Shown in pieces: positions 1 to 7,313 of a DNA stretch of 15,813 nt. Source of the DNA: DASVHS01 sp036390755 (lineage in GTDB: Bacteria > Acidobacteriota > Thermoanaerobaculia > Gp7-AA8); assembly GCA_036390755.1 (NCBI GenBank), contig DASWBH010000078.1, positions 1 through 15,813 on the forward strand. Direction: 5' to 3'. The translations under genes were made by a program, and so were the position numbers. A model generated the notes under the pieces. It made no database searches and had not been told where the DNA came from. It saw only the letters and a program-made list of their open reading frames with translations. Each line of letters opens with the position of its first letter. Within the stretch, counting starts at the first letter, position 1.

Positions 1-548
1 AGCGACAGCGGATCCTCGCGCCGGTTCGGCGCGACGAGGATGTCGCATGAATGGACGAGACGCGTCATCTCGCGATCGGCCAGGGCCACGTGAAACTCCT
101 GCACCGCATCGAGCGGCTCTTCGCGCGACGGCGCCCACGGGGAGACTCGGATGAGCTCGAGCGTCTGATGAAACCAGCGCGCGTGCGCTGCGGCTCCGTA
201 GCCTTCGCCGATCCCTTTCTCTTCGAGTTGCGATCCGCCCGCGAGCAGCACGCGCAGCGGTTCGTTTTCACGCGGCCAGCGATCGCGGAAAAACTCGTCG
301 TCGACGATCGGATTCTTCTGCACGACCTCGGATGTCGCGTTCACGACCACCTCGGCGTCTCGCGGAGCATACCCGCTCAGTTCGTCGACGTAGATCCACT
401 CCGCGCGCGAGCTGCGCCACGTGAGCGGCAGCCCCGGCGTCACGATGCGCACCTCGTGACCGCGCGCGATGAGTGCGTCGGTCTGCGCGAGAACGATGTG
501 CGCCGTCGCGCTGATGGCCGTGTCTTCGAGCAGATAGGCGATCTTCAT
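1..548 (-). CDS. GT4-like glycosyltransferase, partial (3' end outside window), internally shortened
   Basis: The reading frame is open for 182 codons from an ATG at 548 to the window edge, so only the N-terminal part is seen. It starts MKIAYLLEDT and aligns collinearly with the intact GT4 gene at 2421-3434 through the shared anchors LTW, IVDD, VLLAG, EFHV and CDI. The LTW to IVDD distance is 39 residues here against 100 in the paralog, so about 61 residues of the N-terminal Rossmann half are missing, in frame. The glycine-rich GLAGGTR loop of the paralog reads AISATAH here. The ATG overlaps the stop of the upstream methyltransferase (ATGA, 545-548), so it is the last visible gene of the operon and translationally coupled. 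The family is expected to transfer a sugar from a nucleotide-sugar donor. Whether this shortened copy is active is doubtful; it could be a divergent or decaying duplicate. Confidence 0.8.
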   Translation of the reverse strand, partial: MKIAYLLEDTAISATAHIVLAQTDALIARGHEVRIVTPGLPLTWRSSRAEWIYVDELSGYAPRDAEVVVNATSEVVQKNPIVDDEFFRDRWPRENEPLRVLLAGGSQLEEKGIGEGYGAAAHARWFHQTLELIRVSPWAPSREEPLDAVQEFHVALADREMTRLVHSCDILVAPNRREDPLS

Positions 549-1258
549 CGCTTCAGGCACTCGAGAAAGAGATTGAGTCCGAAGTCGCGCAGGTCGAGGA
601 ATCGAAGTTCCGGCACGATCGACCAGTTGTAGCGGGCGCGGCGAACGTCGAAGCCGGTGTCGCGGAGCAGCGTCGTCAGCTGCTCCTCGTCGTAGATGAA
701 TCGATGCTCGCCGTTCATGCGCATGTGCATGTTGAGCGCGGAGCATGGCCCGCGCGCGTCGAGATACGTGCCGCACCAGCGGAGATGCCGCGGATCCCGG
801 CGGATGTAAACCTCGTCGATCAGCGCGCGCAGGTCGGGAGTGAGCAGTCGCATGACGCCGCCCGCGCGGAGTACGCGATGACACTCGCGCAGCACGGCGC
901 GGCCGTCGCTCTCGTCGAGATGCTCGAGAAAATCTTCGGAGTGCAGCAGGTCGACCGATGCCGTGCGCAGCGGAAAATCGCGGCGCAGGTCGGCCACCAC
1001 GTCGAGTGGTTTGGTTGCGTCGAAGTCGATGTTGATCCAGCCGGCGATCCAGTGATCACCCGATCCGAGGTGAACGCGGCGAGGGAACTGCTCGCCGGAG
1101 CTCGCGATCGCCATCTGCTGCGTTCGCGCGGCTTCCAGTGCGCGGAAGTACTCCGCGATCACGGCCTCGTTCGGCTGCCCGGCGTCGTAGTACGCATTCT
1201 GAAGCGCACGCAGGCTCCGCTGCTGACGCAAGAACAAATACCACTCGCGCACGCTCAT
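545..1258 (-). CDS. Class I SAM-dependent methyltransferase (small, single domain)
   Basis: This 237-residue protein begins MSVREWYLFL. An amphipathic, charged N-terminal helix region (about 1-55) is followed by a Rossmann methyltransferase core. Motif I is VHLGSGDHW (62-70), an acidic strand end follows at NIDFD (76-80), and SEDFLEHL (107-114) plus the helix ending HRVLRAGG (127-134) are typical of the Methyltransf_11 type found in sugar and lipid tailoring enzymes. The frame stays open far upstream, but the ATG at 1258 overlaps the upstream TGA as ATGA, and the upstream extension is arginine-rich antisense-like sequence, so 1258 is chosen. It sits between a two-domain methyltransferase and a glycosyltransferase, which suggests methylation of a glycan or its precursor. 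The substrate cannot be read from the sequence. Confidence 0.9.
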   Translation of the reverse strand: MSVREWYLFLRQQRSLRALQNAYYDAGQPNEAVIAEYFRALEAARTQQMAIASSGEQFPRRVHLGSGDHWIAGWINIDFDATKPLDVVADLRRDFPLRTASVDLLHSEDFLEHLDESDGRAVLRECHRVLRAGGVMRLLTPDLRALIDEVYIRRDPRHLRWCGTYLDARGPCSALNMHMRMNGEHRFIYDEEQLTTLLRDTGFDVRRARYNWSIVPELRFLDLRDFGLNLFLECLKR

Positions 1259-2406
1259 CGATGATTTCGCGCGATCACGTAGTAGCCGGTCGGCTGCAGA
1301 TCGTCGCGCGAGAACGGGATCGACGCCGCCTCGAGCCGCGCGAGGAGCTCGCTGTGGCCGGTCGTCGCAAGCAGTGTCTGCGGCTCGATCGACTCGACGG
1401 ACCAGCCGGCGATCGCCAGCATGTCTTCGATCGTCCTGCGCGTGAAGAAACGGAGATGCCCGACGCACGTGAGTCCCATGTAGACGTAATCGAAACGGCC
1501 CTGCAGCAGATCGCCGATGATCGACGCGTTCGCAATGTTCGGCAGACTGAGAAGCAGGCGACCGTCGGGCTTCGAGATCCGCCGCAGCTCGGCCAGAAAG
1601 GACCACGGCTCGGTGAGATGTTCGACGATGTCGCCGCCGATGATCCAGTCGAACTCCTCGTGAATGAGCGAGACGATTTCGAGGACGTCGCCCTGGTAAA
1701 CGTCGTCGAGCCGCTTGCGCGCGATCGCGGCCGCCCGTCGATCGAGCTCGATGCCGACGACGCGGCACTTCTGCCGCTTCTTCAGCGCTTCGCCGAGAGC
1801 GCCCTCGCCGCAGCCGAACTCGAGCACCGATTTCGCGTCGAGAGTGATGCGCTCGAGAAGATCGTCGCGGCGCTGGCCGCGCAGCGATGCCCATCGATGA
1901 ATGAAATCGCCTCGCGAGATCGTGACCTGCTTGCCGGCGAGCACGCGCCCGAGCGGTTCCTTGATGTCGGCGAGACTTGCCGTCGCGCAGAGGTACGCGC
2001 CCGGATCGGCGCCGTCCCAGACGACCTGCTCGGTCGCGGGCTGCTGCTCGCGCATCCCTGAAGCTTCGTTCTCGAGCTCGCGCAGCGTGATGTACGGCGC
2101 GATCCCGGCCGCTTGTCGCGCGTGCTCAGGTTCATTCGTGGAAGGAACGACGGCAAAGCTTCCGGTCGTCGAAAGCAGCCGGCCGAGGCGCTCGACGAGA
2201 TCGGGCGCAGGTAAGACCAACGGATCGGTCGCGACGAAGACGTGCTCCGCCTGGATGTCCAGAACGGCGTGGCGCGCGCTCTCGTCGAAGTCGTAGTGGT
2301 GTAGTTCGTCGGCCTGACGGTGCAGCAGCATCTCCGACTGCCAGCTCGCGTAGCGCTCCTCGATGGCCGGGTGATCGTAGCGCGGGAACAGGATCGCGAC
2401 CGGCAT
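1255..2406 (-). CDS. Two-domain protein: GT-A-like N-terminal region fused to SAM-dependent methyltransferase
   Basis: The protein has 383 residues. The C-terminal part (about 190-383) is a clear class I methyltransferase: motif I VLEFGCGEG (194-202), acidic VVGIELD (216-222), and GGDIVEHL (257-264) with the late strand LLLSLPN. The N-terminal 175 residues are less certain. ATDPLVLPAPDLVERL (59-74) and the later FIHRW plus RRDDLLERI segment resemble the acceptor-side part and linker of GT2-methyltransferase fusions, but the usual GT2 nucleotide-binding start is not seen, so the domain may be a reduced GT-A fold. It starts 14 bases after the upstream GT4 gene and shares a 4-base ATGA overlap with the next gene. 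A role in building or capping a surface glycan is inferred from context. Confidence 0.88.
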   Translation of the reverse strand: MPVAILFPRYDHPAIEERYASWQSEMLLHRQADELHHYDFDESARHAVLDIQAEHVFVATDPLVLPAPDLVERLGRLLSTTGSFAVVPSTNEPEHARQAAGIAPYITLRELENEASGMREQQPATEQVVWDGADPGAYLCATASLADIKEPLGRVLAGKQVTISRGDFIHRWASLRGQRRDDLLERITLDAKSVLEFGCGEGALGEALKKRQKCRVVGIELDRRAAAIARKRLDDVYQGDVLEIVSLIHEEFDWIIGGDIVEHLTEPWSFLAELRRISKPDGRLLLSLPNIANASIIGDLLQGRFDYVYMGLTCVGHLRFFTRRTIEDMLAIAGWSVESIEPQTLLATTGHSELLARLEAASIPFSRDDLQPTGYYVIARNHR

Positions 2407-2420
2407 CGGAGCAGCGCATC

Positions 2421-3434
2421 TTATCGTGCGCGTCGCTGCAGAAAGTAGCGCTCGAGCCTGAGACCGGTGTGGTGTGCGCGGAACTGTTCGACCACGCTGC
2501 GGCCGCGAAGCGCAACGAGCCGCCGGAGAGGGTTGTCAGTCACGAGCCGCGCCAGAGCCTCGCCCATCGCGTTCGCGTCCTCCTCAGGCGCGAAGAGCGC
2601 GTAGTCGCGCGCGCCGTCGAACGAGAGAAACGACGGGATGGCCGACAGCACTGCCGCGAGACCGGATGCCATTCCTTCCGCCGGCGGCAGTCCGAATCCT
2701 TCCTGATGCCGGCTGGATCCGAGGACGATGTCGCAGCTGGCGATGAGGCGAGCCATGTCGGGCGTCGACAGGCCGACGTGAAACTCGGCCGCCAGCTCCG
2801 TCGGCTCGTCTTCGACGGCAGGCCACTGCGAAACACGGACGAGATCGAATGCCGCGCCCGAAGCGCGCGCGCGCCGGACCGCGTCGTATCCGATGTCGAT
2901 GCCTTTGAAGTCCGCCTGCATCGGGCCGGCGAGCAGGACGCGAGGACGCGACTGGCGAAAGGCCGGCTCGCGAAAAAACACGTCATCGACGATCTGGCCA
3001 ATGTACGTCGCGTCGTCGAAAAACTCGCGACAGATCTGCACGAGGTGCGGCGAGACGGTGATCTTCGGCAGCGGCAAACGGTACGCGGTGTCGATCTGCG
3101 CCTTGAGCGACTGGTACGCGGTGAACGCGCCTTCGTAGCCCTGGCACAGATGAATGCCGCGCCGCCCGGCGATTTCCTGAACTGCGGAGAGCGTCGACCA
3201 GAACGTTCCGATCACGAAGTCGAACGCCGTCGGGTCGATCTCGTCGAGCGACGAGACGAACTGCCAGCGCGCTTTCGAGTCGCGCCACGTCAACGCCTCT
3301 CCCTTTGTGATCAGCGTCGCTTCGTGTCCGCGATCGACGAGCGCATCCGCTTGCGCGACGGCAACGCGCGTTCCGCCGGCGAGGCCGGTGTCTTCGAGCA
3401 CGTAAGCGATGCGGAGCGGCGGGACGCGCGTCAT
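2421..3434 (-). CDS. Glycosyltransferase family 4 (GT-B fold)
   Basis: The protein has 337 residues. The N-terminal Rossmann domain starts LRIAYVLEDTGLAGGTR (7-23), with the glycine-rich loop typical of GT4 enzymes. The C-terminal domain has VLLAGPMQADFKGID (166-180), SCDIVLGSSRHQEGFGLPPAEGM (233-255, quoted in outline) and the E-x7-E donor-binding pair at E245 and E253. This supports a retaining sugar transferase using a nucleotide-sugar donor, likely cytoplasmic or peripheral to the inner membrane. Its ATG overlaps the stop of the upstream methyltransferase by 4 bases (3431-3434). It is the full-length paralog of the shortened gene at 1-548. Donor and acceptor are unknown. Confidence 0.93.
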   Translation of the reverse strand: MTRVPPLRIAYVLEDTGLAGGTRVAVAQADALVDRGHEATLITKGEALTWRDSKARWQFVSSLDEIDPTAFDFVIGTFWSTLSAVQEIAGRRGIHLCQGYEGAFTAYQSLKAQIDTAYRLPLPKITVSPHLVQICREFFDDATYIGQIVDDVFFREPAFRQSRPRVLLAGPMQADFKGIDIGYDAVRRARASGAAFDLVRVSQWPAVEDEPTELAAEFHVGLSTPDMARLIASCDIVLGSSRHQEGFGLPPAEGMASGLAAVLSAIPSFLSFDGARDYALFAPEEDANAMGEALARLVTDNPLRRLVALRGRSVVEQFRAHHTGLRLERYFLQRRAR

Positions 3435-4189
3435 CGGCAGAACCGCAGGAGCCGGTACACGTACCCGCCGGTTGCGTACTGCTCGCGATAGCGCGCGCCG
3501 CTGGCGATCAGCTCATCGATCTGGTCGGAGGTGAGTCCGAGGTCGGAGATGAGCGCGCCGCGATAGCGCGGCAGTCGCTCGATGAAGTAGTCGACCGTCG
3601 GCGCCGCCTTCGACGATAAATCGATGTGGTCGAGCAGCGTGAACCCGGCCCCGGATGCGGCGCGAAGAAAACCGTCGAGACGGTGAAGCGTGCCACCGCT
3701 CCGCGTCGCGAACTCGTCGATGACGATGACTTCTTCGGTGATCTTCGCCGCTTTCGCGAAGAGGACCGTCGCGTCGATGTACTGCGACGACTCCTGGAAG
3801 ACGACGACGCGCACCGGCCGCGGCGGAAAATCTTCGAAGGCGATCTGCTCGATGCGCACGGCGTCGCCGTATCGTTCGCGCACCATCGCGATCTGTTTCT
3901 CGTCGGGCGTGATTCCGACGACGTCGTAGCCGAGCCGCGTCAGCCGCGCCAGCGTCGTGCCGAGGCCTGCGCCGACCTCGAGGACGCGGGCGGGCGGCGG
4001 GGGGAGGGAGTTCACGAGCAGCTCGGTCGAGTGCTCCTGCGCGTCGCGAATCGGCTCGTCTGGCCGTTCGAACAAGCCGTAGTGCAGATGCGAAACGCCG
4101 CCTTCCTCCTGCGTCAGGACATGCATGAACACGTTCAGCGGATAGGGGAAATCGCGATACGGAAGCGCGTCCGGGGGCACGGCGCGCAT
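3431..4189 (-). CDS. Class I SAM-dependent methyltransferase
   Basis: This 252-residue protein starts MRAVPPDALPYRDFPYPLNV. About 65 residues precede the methyltransferase core, whose motif I is RVLEVGAGLGTTL (68-80), with VVGITPDEKQIAMVRERYG following as the adenosine-binding strand and helix. The frame is open further upstream to 4342, but that extension runs antisense through the 3' end of the deacetylase gene and is arginine- and serine-rich, so the ATG at 4189, 16 bases after the deacetylase stop, is preferred. No clear Shine-Dalgarno sequence precedes it. The gene overlaps the GT4 gene by 4 bases. Its place between a PIG-L deacetylase and a glycosyltransferase suggests modification of an amino-sugar-containing glycan; the substrate is not visible. 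Confidence 0.9.
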   Translation of the reverse strand: MRAVPPDALPYRDFPYPLNVFMHVLTQEEGGVSHLHYGLFERPDEPIRDAQEHSTELLVNSLPPPPARVLEVGAGLGTTLARLTRLGYDVVGITPDEKQIAMVRERYGDAVRIEQIAFEDFPPRPVRVVVFQESSQYIDATVLFAKAAKITEEVIVIDEFATRSGGTLHRLDGFLRAASGAGFTLLDHIDLSSKAAPTVDYFIERLPRYRGALISDLGLTSDQIDELIASGARYREQYATGGYVYRLLRFCR

Positions 4190-4205
4190 TCTAATGATGC
4201 GCGGA

Positions 4206-4985
4206 TCACTCGCAAGGTGCGAGGTAGTCGGCGCCCATGATCGCCGTCGCGGACGCGATGAAGACGACGCGCTGGCCCTCCGGAGTCGACGCGAGAGCGG
4301 CGACATTGTCCGGCGTGAACTGACTGGCATGAATCGTTGCATCGTCGACGAGGTAATGCCAGGTCGCGCGCGCGTCGACGGCGATCGACTGCTTCATTGC
4401 GTTCTCGAACTCGAAGCCGGAGCCGGCCGGAATCGCACGTGTTTCCACGACGAATACCGCCGGTGCCACGCCGCCGAGCCGGCGCGCCGCCTCGATGACC
4501 ATGGCGCCGATGGCGCGATGCGCGGGATGGCACGTGCTGCCGTGGTTCGGATCGAACGTGACAATGACGGTCGGCTGCGCTGAAGCGATGAAGCCGGCGA
4601 TCGCGGCAATCGTCGCCTCAGCGCTCCACGTCGCGGCGACGTCGCTCATCACGTCGGGAAGTCTCCATTGCGTGATCGCCGCGCGGAACGCCGCCGCCGC
4701 AGCGCGCATCTCCTGCTCGCGGATCGCGCCGAGGTCCACGCAGCCGCCAGGGAGCGCGCAACCACCGTTCTCGCCGCGCGTCGCCACCAGCAGCGAGCAC
4801 TGCGATGTTCCCTCGACACAAAGGCGGCCGAGGAGCGGAGCGATGAGCGTCTCGTCGTCGGGGTGCGCGGCGATCCAGAGGATGCTCCGCGCATCGAACG
4901 CCTCGCGGCGGACGATCGCCTGCCTCGCCTCGGCGGCGCCGGCCGAAATGAGGCAAACTAACGCAATGCCGAAGATGCGCTCCAT
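4206..4985 (-). CDS. Secreted PIG-L/LmbE-family N-acetyl sugar deacetylase
   Basis: The protein has 259 residues. It opens with a signal peptide (MERIFGIALVCLISAGAAEA, likely cleaved near residue 20), so it probably acts in the periplasm. The zinc-site motif AHPDDE is at 40-45, TRGENGG at 69-75, the helix LGAIREQEM at 85-93, and the second metal-binding segment HPAHR at 153-157. These are the hallmarks of the PIG-L (LmbE, MshB, BshB) family, which removes acetyl groups from N-acetylglucosamine-containing substrates. The signal peptide argues against a cytoplasmic thiol-biosynthesis role and favours a cell-surface glycan. It is the first gene of the minus-strand operon, 16 bases before the next. 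Its start codon overlaps the 5' end of the divergent lipoprotein gene. Confidence 0.92.
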   Translation of the reverse strand: MERIFGIALVCLISAGAAEARQAIVRREAFDARSILWIAAHPDDETLIAPLLGRLCVEGTSQCSLLVATRGENGGCALPGGCVDLGAIREQEMRAAAAAFRAAITQWRLPDVMSDVAATWSAEATIAAIAGFIASAQPTVIVTFDPNHGSTCHPAHRAIGAMVIEAARRLGGVAPAVFVVETRAIPAGSGFEFENAMKQSIAVDARATWHYLVDDATIHASQFTPDNVAALASTPEGQRVVFIASATAIMGADYLAPCE

Positions 4986-5445
4986 CTCACTGATTTACGC
5001 AGCATGCGCGCTGATCGTCGTGTCGTGTCAGCGCCAGGAGTCGCAGACCCCGGCCCCGCCGCCGCGCGCCGCTCCGCAGAACCTGTCGAAGGCGAAAGTG
5101 AACCAGGTCCTCGACCTCAACGCCGCCGAGTCTCTCGTGCAGTCGCACCTGGGCGGGGCGGTGGGGGCGGACGGCAAGGTCACGGCGGACAAGGACACAT
5201 TCAAGAGCGGCGAGCCGATGTACGTGACCGTCACGCTGCGCGACGCGCCGAAAGGCGTCGAGCTTGCCACCCGCTGGTACGACGCGAAAAACAAGCAAAT
5301 CCACGAGGACAAAAAAGAGCTCCTCGGCCAGAACACCGCGACGTTCGCGTGGTCGGGAAAGAAGCTGAAGCCGGGGAAGTACCGCGTCGTGAGCTACTGG
5401 GGCGAGAACATCGCCGGCGAGCACGCCTTCACGGTCGTGAAGTGA
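4966..5445 (+). CDS. Small lipoprotein, unknown function
   Basis: This is a 159-residue protein with a short hydrophobic leader and a lipobox VVSC (18-21), so Cys21 is the predicted lipidated residue. A proline/alanine linker (QTPAPPPRAAPQN) follows, then a roughly 110-residue beta-rich domain with a repeated strand-turn pattern (MYVTVTLRD, VELATRWYD, TATFAWSG, GKYRVVSYWG, GEHAFTVVK) that looks like an Ig-like or sandwich fold. No family is recognised. The ATG at 4966 has GAGG 12 bases upstream; an alternative ATG at 4975 gives the same leader minus three residues. Either start lies inside the first codons of the divergent PIG-L gene. The stop TGA (5443-5445) is the first triplet of the large inverted repeat. 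Confidence 0.85.
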   Translation: MPKMRSISLIYAACALIVVSCQRQESQTPAPPPRAAPQNLSKAKVNQVLDLNAAESLVQSHLGGAVGADGKVTADKDTFKSGEPMYVTVTLRDAPKGVELATRWYDAKNKQIHEDKKELLGQNTATFAWSGKKLKPGKYRVVSYWGENIAGEHAFTVVK

Positions 5446-5542
5446 ATGGGGTCAGGTCTGTAGTTTCCAGTTTTTTCTACACCTATTGGTTCTTTCTACA
5501 CTCCGGAGAAAAAACTGGAAACTACAGACCTGACCCCATTCA
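5443..5542. repeat. Perfect 36-bp inverted repeat with 28-nt loop between convergent genes (MITE/REP-like; possible bidirectional terminator)
   Basis: The arms 5443-5478 and 5507-5542 are exact reverse complements, with the 28 bases 5479-5506 as loop. The outer arms read TGAATGGGGTCAGG inward. The first TGA is the stop codon of the lipoprotein gene and, on the other strand, the last TGA is the stop codon of the LON gene. The loop holds a short direct repeat of TTTCTACAC (start near 5474 and near 5494). The arms are much more AT-rich in their inner half than the neighbouring genes. A T5 run (5544-5548) follows the right arm, so plus-strand transcripts could terminate here; the minus side lacks a T run. 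There is no room for a transposase, so if mobile it is non-autonomous. Confidence 0.95.
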
Positions 5543-6202
5543 GTTTTTCGACGGATCGTTGGCGCGCCGATACGGTGCCAGGAAGCGCAGGCTCTCGACG
5601 CGATTCTCAAGCTCGGTTCCGATCATGTCGGCGCGTTTGATGAGATCGTCGACCTCGAGCAGCTTCTGCTTCTCCTCGACTTCAAGGTTCAACGACATGA
5701 TCAGCGCGTTCGTCAGGGCGTCGAGGCCGACGGTCTCGATCTCCGGCACGGCCATCTGATCGGGCAGGTACTTCAGGTACTGCCGCGCCAGATCGGCGAG
5801 CCATTCGCGCTGCGCGTACGCCTCATCGGCCGTGCGCAGCGCCTCCGGTTGCGCGACGACGCGCGCGACGCGGTACGGCTCGCGGCCGACTTCGTCGACG
5901 ATCCGGAACCGCACGTCGCCGTGGACGAGGATGTTGAACCGTCCGTCGTCGAGCGGCACCGCCTGCTCGATCGAGCCGACCGTGCCCCACTGATGGACAG
6001 CCGGCGCTCCGAAGTAGTCCTTCTCCCAACCCGGTCGCAGCAGCACGATGCCGAAGCGTTTGTCTGCCTGCAGCGCGTCCTTGATCATCTGCCGGTAGCG
6101 CGGCTCAAACACATGCAGCGGCAGTCGAGTGCTCGGGAAAAACACGAGGTTGGGCAAGGGGAATATCGGAAGGACGAACTCCCCTGCCGGGTAGACGTCC
6201 AT
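5540..6202 (-). CDS. LON peptidase substrate-binding (N-terminal) domain protein
   Basis: The protein has 220 residues from ATG 6202; a GTG at 6211 would add MNG. The opening GEFVLPIFPLPNLVFFPSTRLPLHVFEPRY is the signature of the LON N-terminal domain, and RFGIVLLRPG, GTVGSIEQAVPLDDGRFNILVHGDVRFRI and the helical C-terminal half complete it. There is no AAA+ ATPase or serine-lysine protease domain, so this is a stand-alone LON-domain protein, a family thought to bind substrates but poorly understood. It follows the FAD enzyme by 13 bases (or 4 with the GTG start) and closes that operon. Its stop codon lies in the right arm of the inverted repeat. No clear ribosome binding site separates the two possible starts. 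Confidence 0.92.
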   Translation of the reverse strand: MDVYPAGEFVLPIFPLPNLVFFPSTRLPLHVFEPRYRQMIKDALQADKRFGIVLLRPGWEKDYFGAPAVHQWGTVGSIEQAVPLDDGRFNILVHGDVRFRIVDEVGREPYRVARVVAQPEALRTADEAYAQREWLADLARQYLKYLPDQMAVPEIETVGLDALTNALIMSLNLEVEEKQKLLEVDDLIKRADMIGTELENRVESLRFLAPYRRANDPSKN

Positions 6203-6215
6203 GCCGTTCACTGTA

Positions 6216-7313
6216 TCAGAACCACTTCGACGCGAGCCTCTCGACGGCCGCGACTGTGGCTCTCGTATGCGCCAGCAGGAACTCGCCCGCGCGAGGCGAG
6301 CGGACGGCGCCGAGCGTGGCGTCGAGGAGGGATGGCCGCGAGAGAATCATCGCCACGCGCCGGCTCCAACGGATGCGCGACGCGAAGAACGCGGAGTGGT
6401 CGGCGCGATAGGCGTCTTCATCGCGTTTGCCTTCGAGCATCCGCATCACGTGCGGAGCAGCGATCAGCGCCGACTGCACGGCCATGGCCATCCCGTTTCC
6501 GGTGAGCGGATCGACGATGCCGGACGCATCACCGATCATGATCACGCCGCGCTCCACCGGTGATCGCGCGCGGAAGATGACCGGATCGGACGAGAGAAAC
6601 CCGTCCTGCGCGGGCTGATGTCGCGCATACATCGCGTCGAGCGCCGGCTCTTCGGAGCGGATCGTGTCGACGAACGCGTCCCATCGACCCTTGTGGCCGG
6701 CGAGCCGCGACGCGTGCACGAGGCCGCAGATATTCGTAATGCCGTTCTCGACCGGCGAGACGCCGAGATAGCCGCCGCGAAACGAGTAGAGCTCGATGAC
6801 GTTCTGTGGCGACGAGCCGCGCTCGACGTAATGGCGCTTGAATCCGAAATTGCGATGGGAGCGGTCGCGGACGAAGCCGCGGCCGAGCTGCGTGTCGAAA
6901 CGCCCCCAGCGGCCCCAGGCGCCCACGATGAGCTTCCCGTGAATGCCACACGGAACGTCAAGCGATGTGGCGGTGCACCCGGCGAACGGCCGCGCTCCCG
7001 CCGCCACTGCCGTCCGGAACAGCAAGTGGTCCAGCATTCGCCGGCTGACTCCACGCGCGGCGGCGGGAAAGTCGAATTCGTACGTTCTTCGGCGCGAGAC
7101 CACGCGACAGTGCGCGATCGAGGGCGTCTCGAGCCTGATGCCGAGTCCCTCGAGCACCGGCAGCGCGTCGTAGGAGAGGAACTCGCCGCAGAGCTTGTCG
7201 CGCGGGAACTCGTCGCGATCGATCAGGGCGACGTCGATGCCGCGCCGCGCGAGCAGAGCGGCCAGCGTGGATCCCGCCGGTCCCGCTCCGACGATCGCGA
7301 CGTCGACCTTCAT
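6216..7313 (-). CDS. FAD-dependent oxidoreductase, geranylgeranyl-reductase-like
   Basis: The protein has 365 residues. The N-terminal dinucleotide fold has VAIVGAGPAGSTLA (5-18). The segment FPRDKLCGEFLS (36-47) and the later GDASGIVDPLTGNGMAMAV (261-279) are typical of the geranylgeranyl reductase/flavin monooxygenase superfamily (PF01494-like). VGAWGRWGRFD (130-140) corresponds to the usual conserved middle motif. Family members reduce isoprenoid double bonds or hydroxylate polyketide and aromatic substrates. The start ATG overlaps the stop of the upstream methyltransferase by 4 bases. A ketosynthase, a methyltransferase and this enzyme in one operon suggest tailoring of a ketide or lipid, but the substrate is not determined. 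Confidence 0.9.
   Translation of the reverse strand: MKVDVAIVGAGPAGSTLAALLARRGIDVALIDRDEFPRDKLCGEFLSYDALPVLEGLGIRLETPSIAHCRVVSRRRTYEFDFPAAARGVSRRMLDHLLFRTAVAAGARPFAGCTATSLDVPCGIHGKLIVGAWGRWGRFDTQLGRGFVRDRSHRNFGFKRHYVERGSSPQNVIELYSFRGGYLGVSPVENGITNICGLVHASRLAGHKGRWDAFVDTIRSEEPALDAMYARHQPAQDGFLSSDPVIFRARSPVERGVIMIGDASGIVDPLTGNGMAMAVQSALIAAPHVMRMLEGKRDEDAYRADHSAFFASRIRWSRRVAMILSRPSLLDATLGAVRSPRAGEFLLAHTRATVAAVERLASKWF

Noticed and set aside
1259..1894. Upstream extension of the small methyltransferase frame
   Set aside because: It overlaps the two-domain methyltransferase gene in another frame and is very arginine-rich; the ATGA junction at 1258 gives the natural start.
4190..4342. Longer N-terminus for the methyltransferase at 3431-4189
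   Set aside because: The extension would overlap the 3' end of the PIG-L gene and is arginine/serine-rich without homology-like features.
5443..5542. Insertion sequence or CRISPR unit
   Set aside because: Only one inverted pair is present, the loop is 28 bases and there is no transposase, cas gene or array of repeats; it is kept as a palindromic repeat instead.
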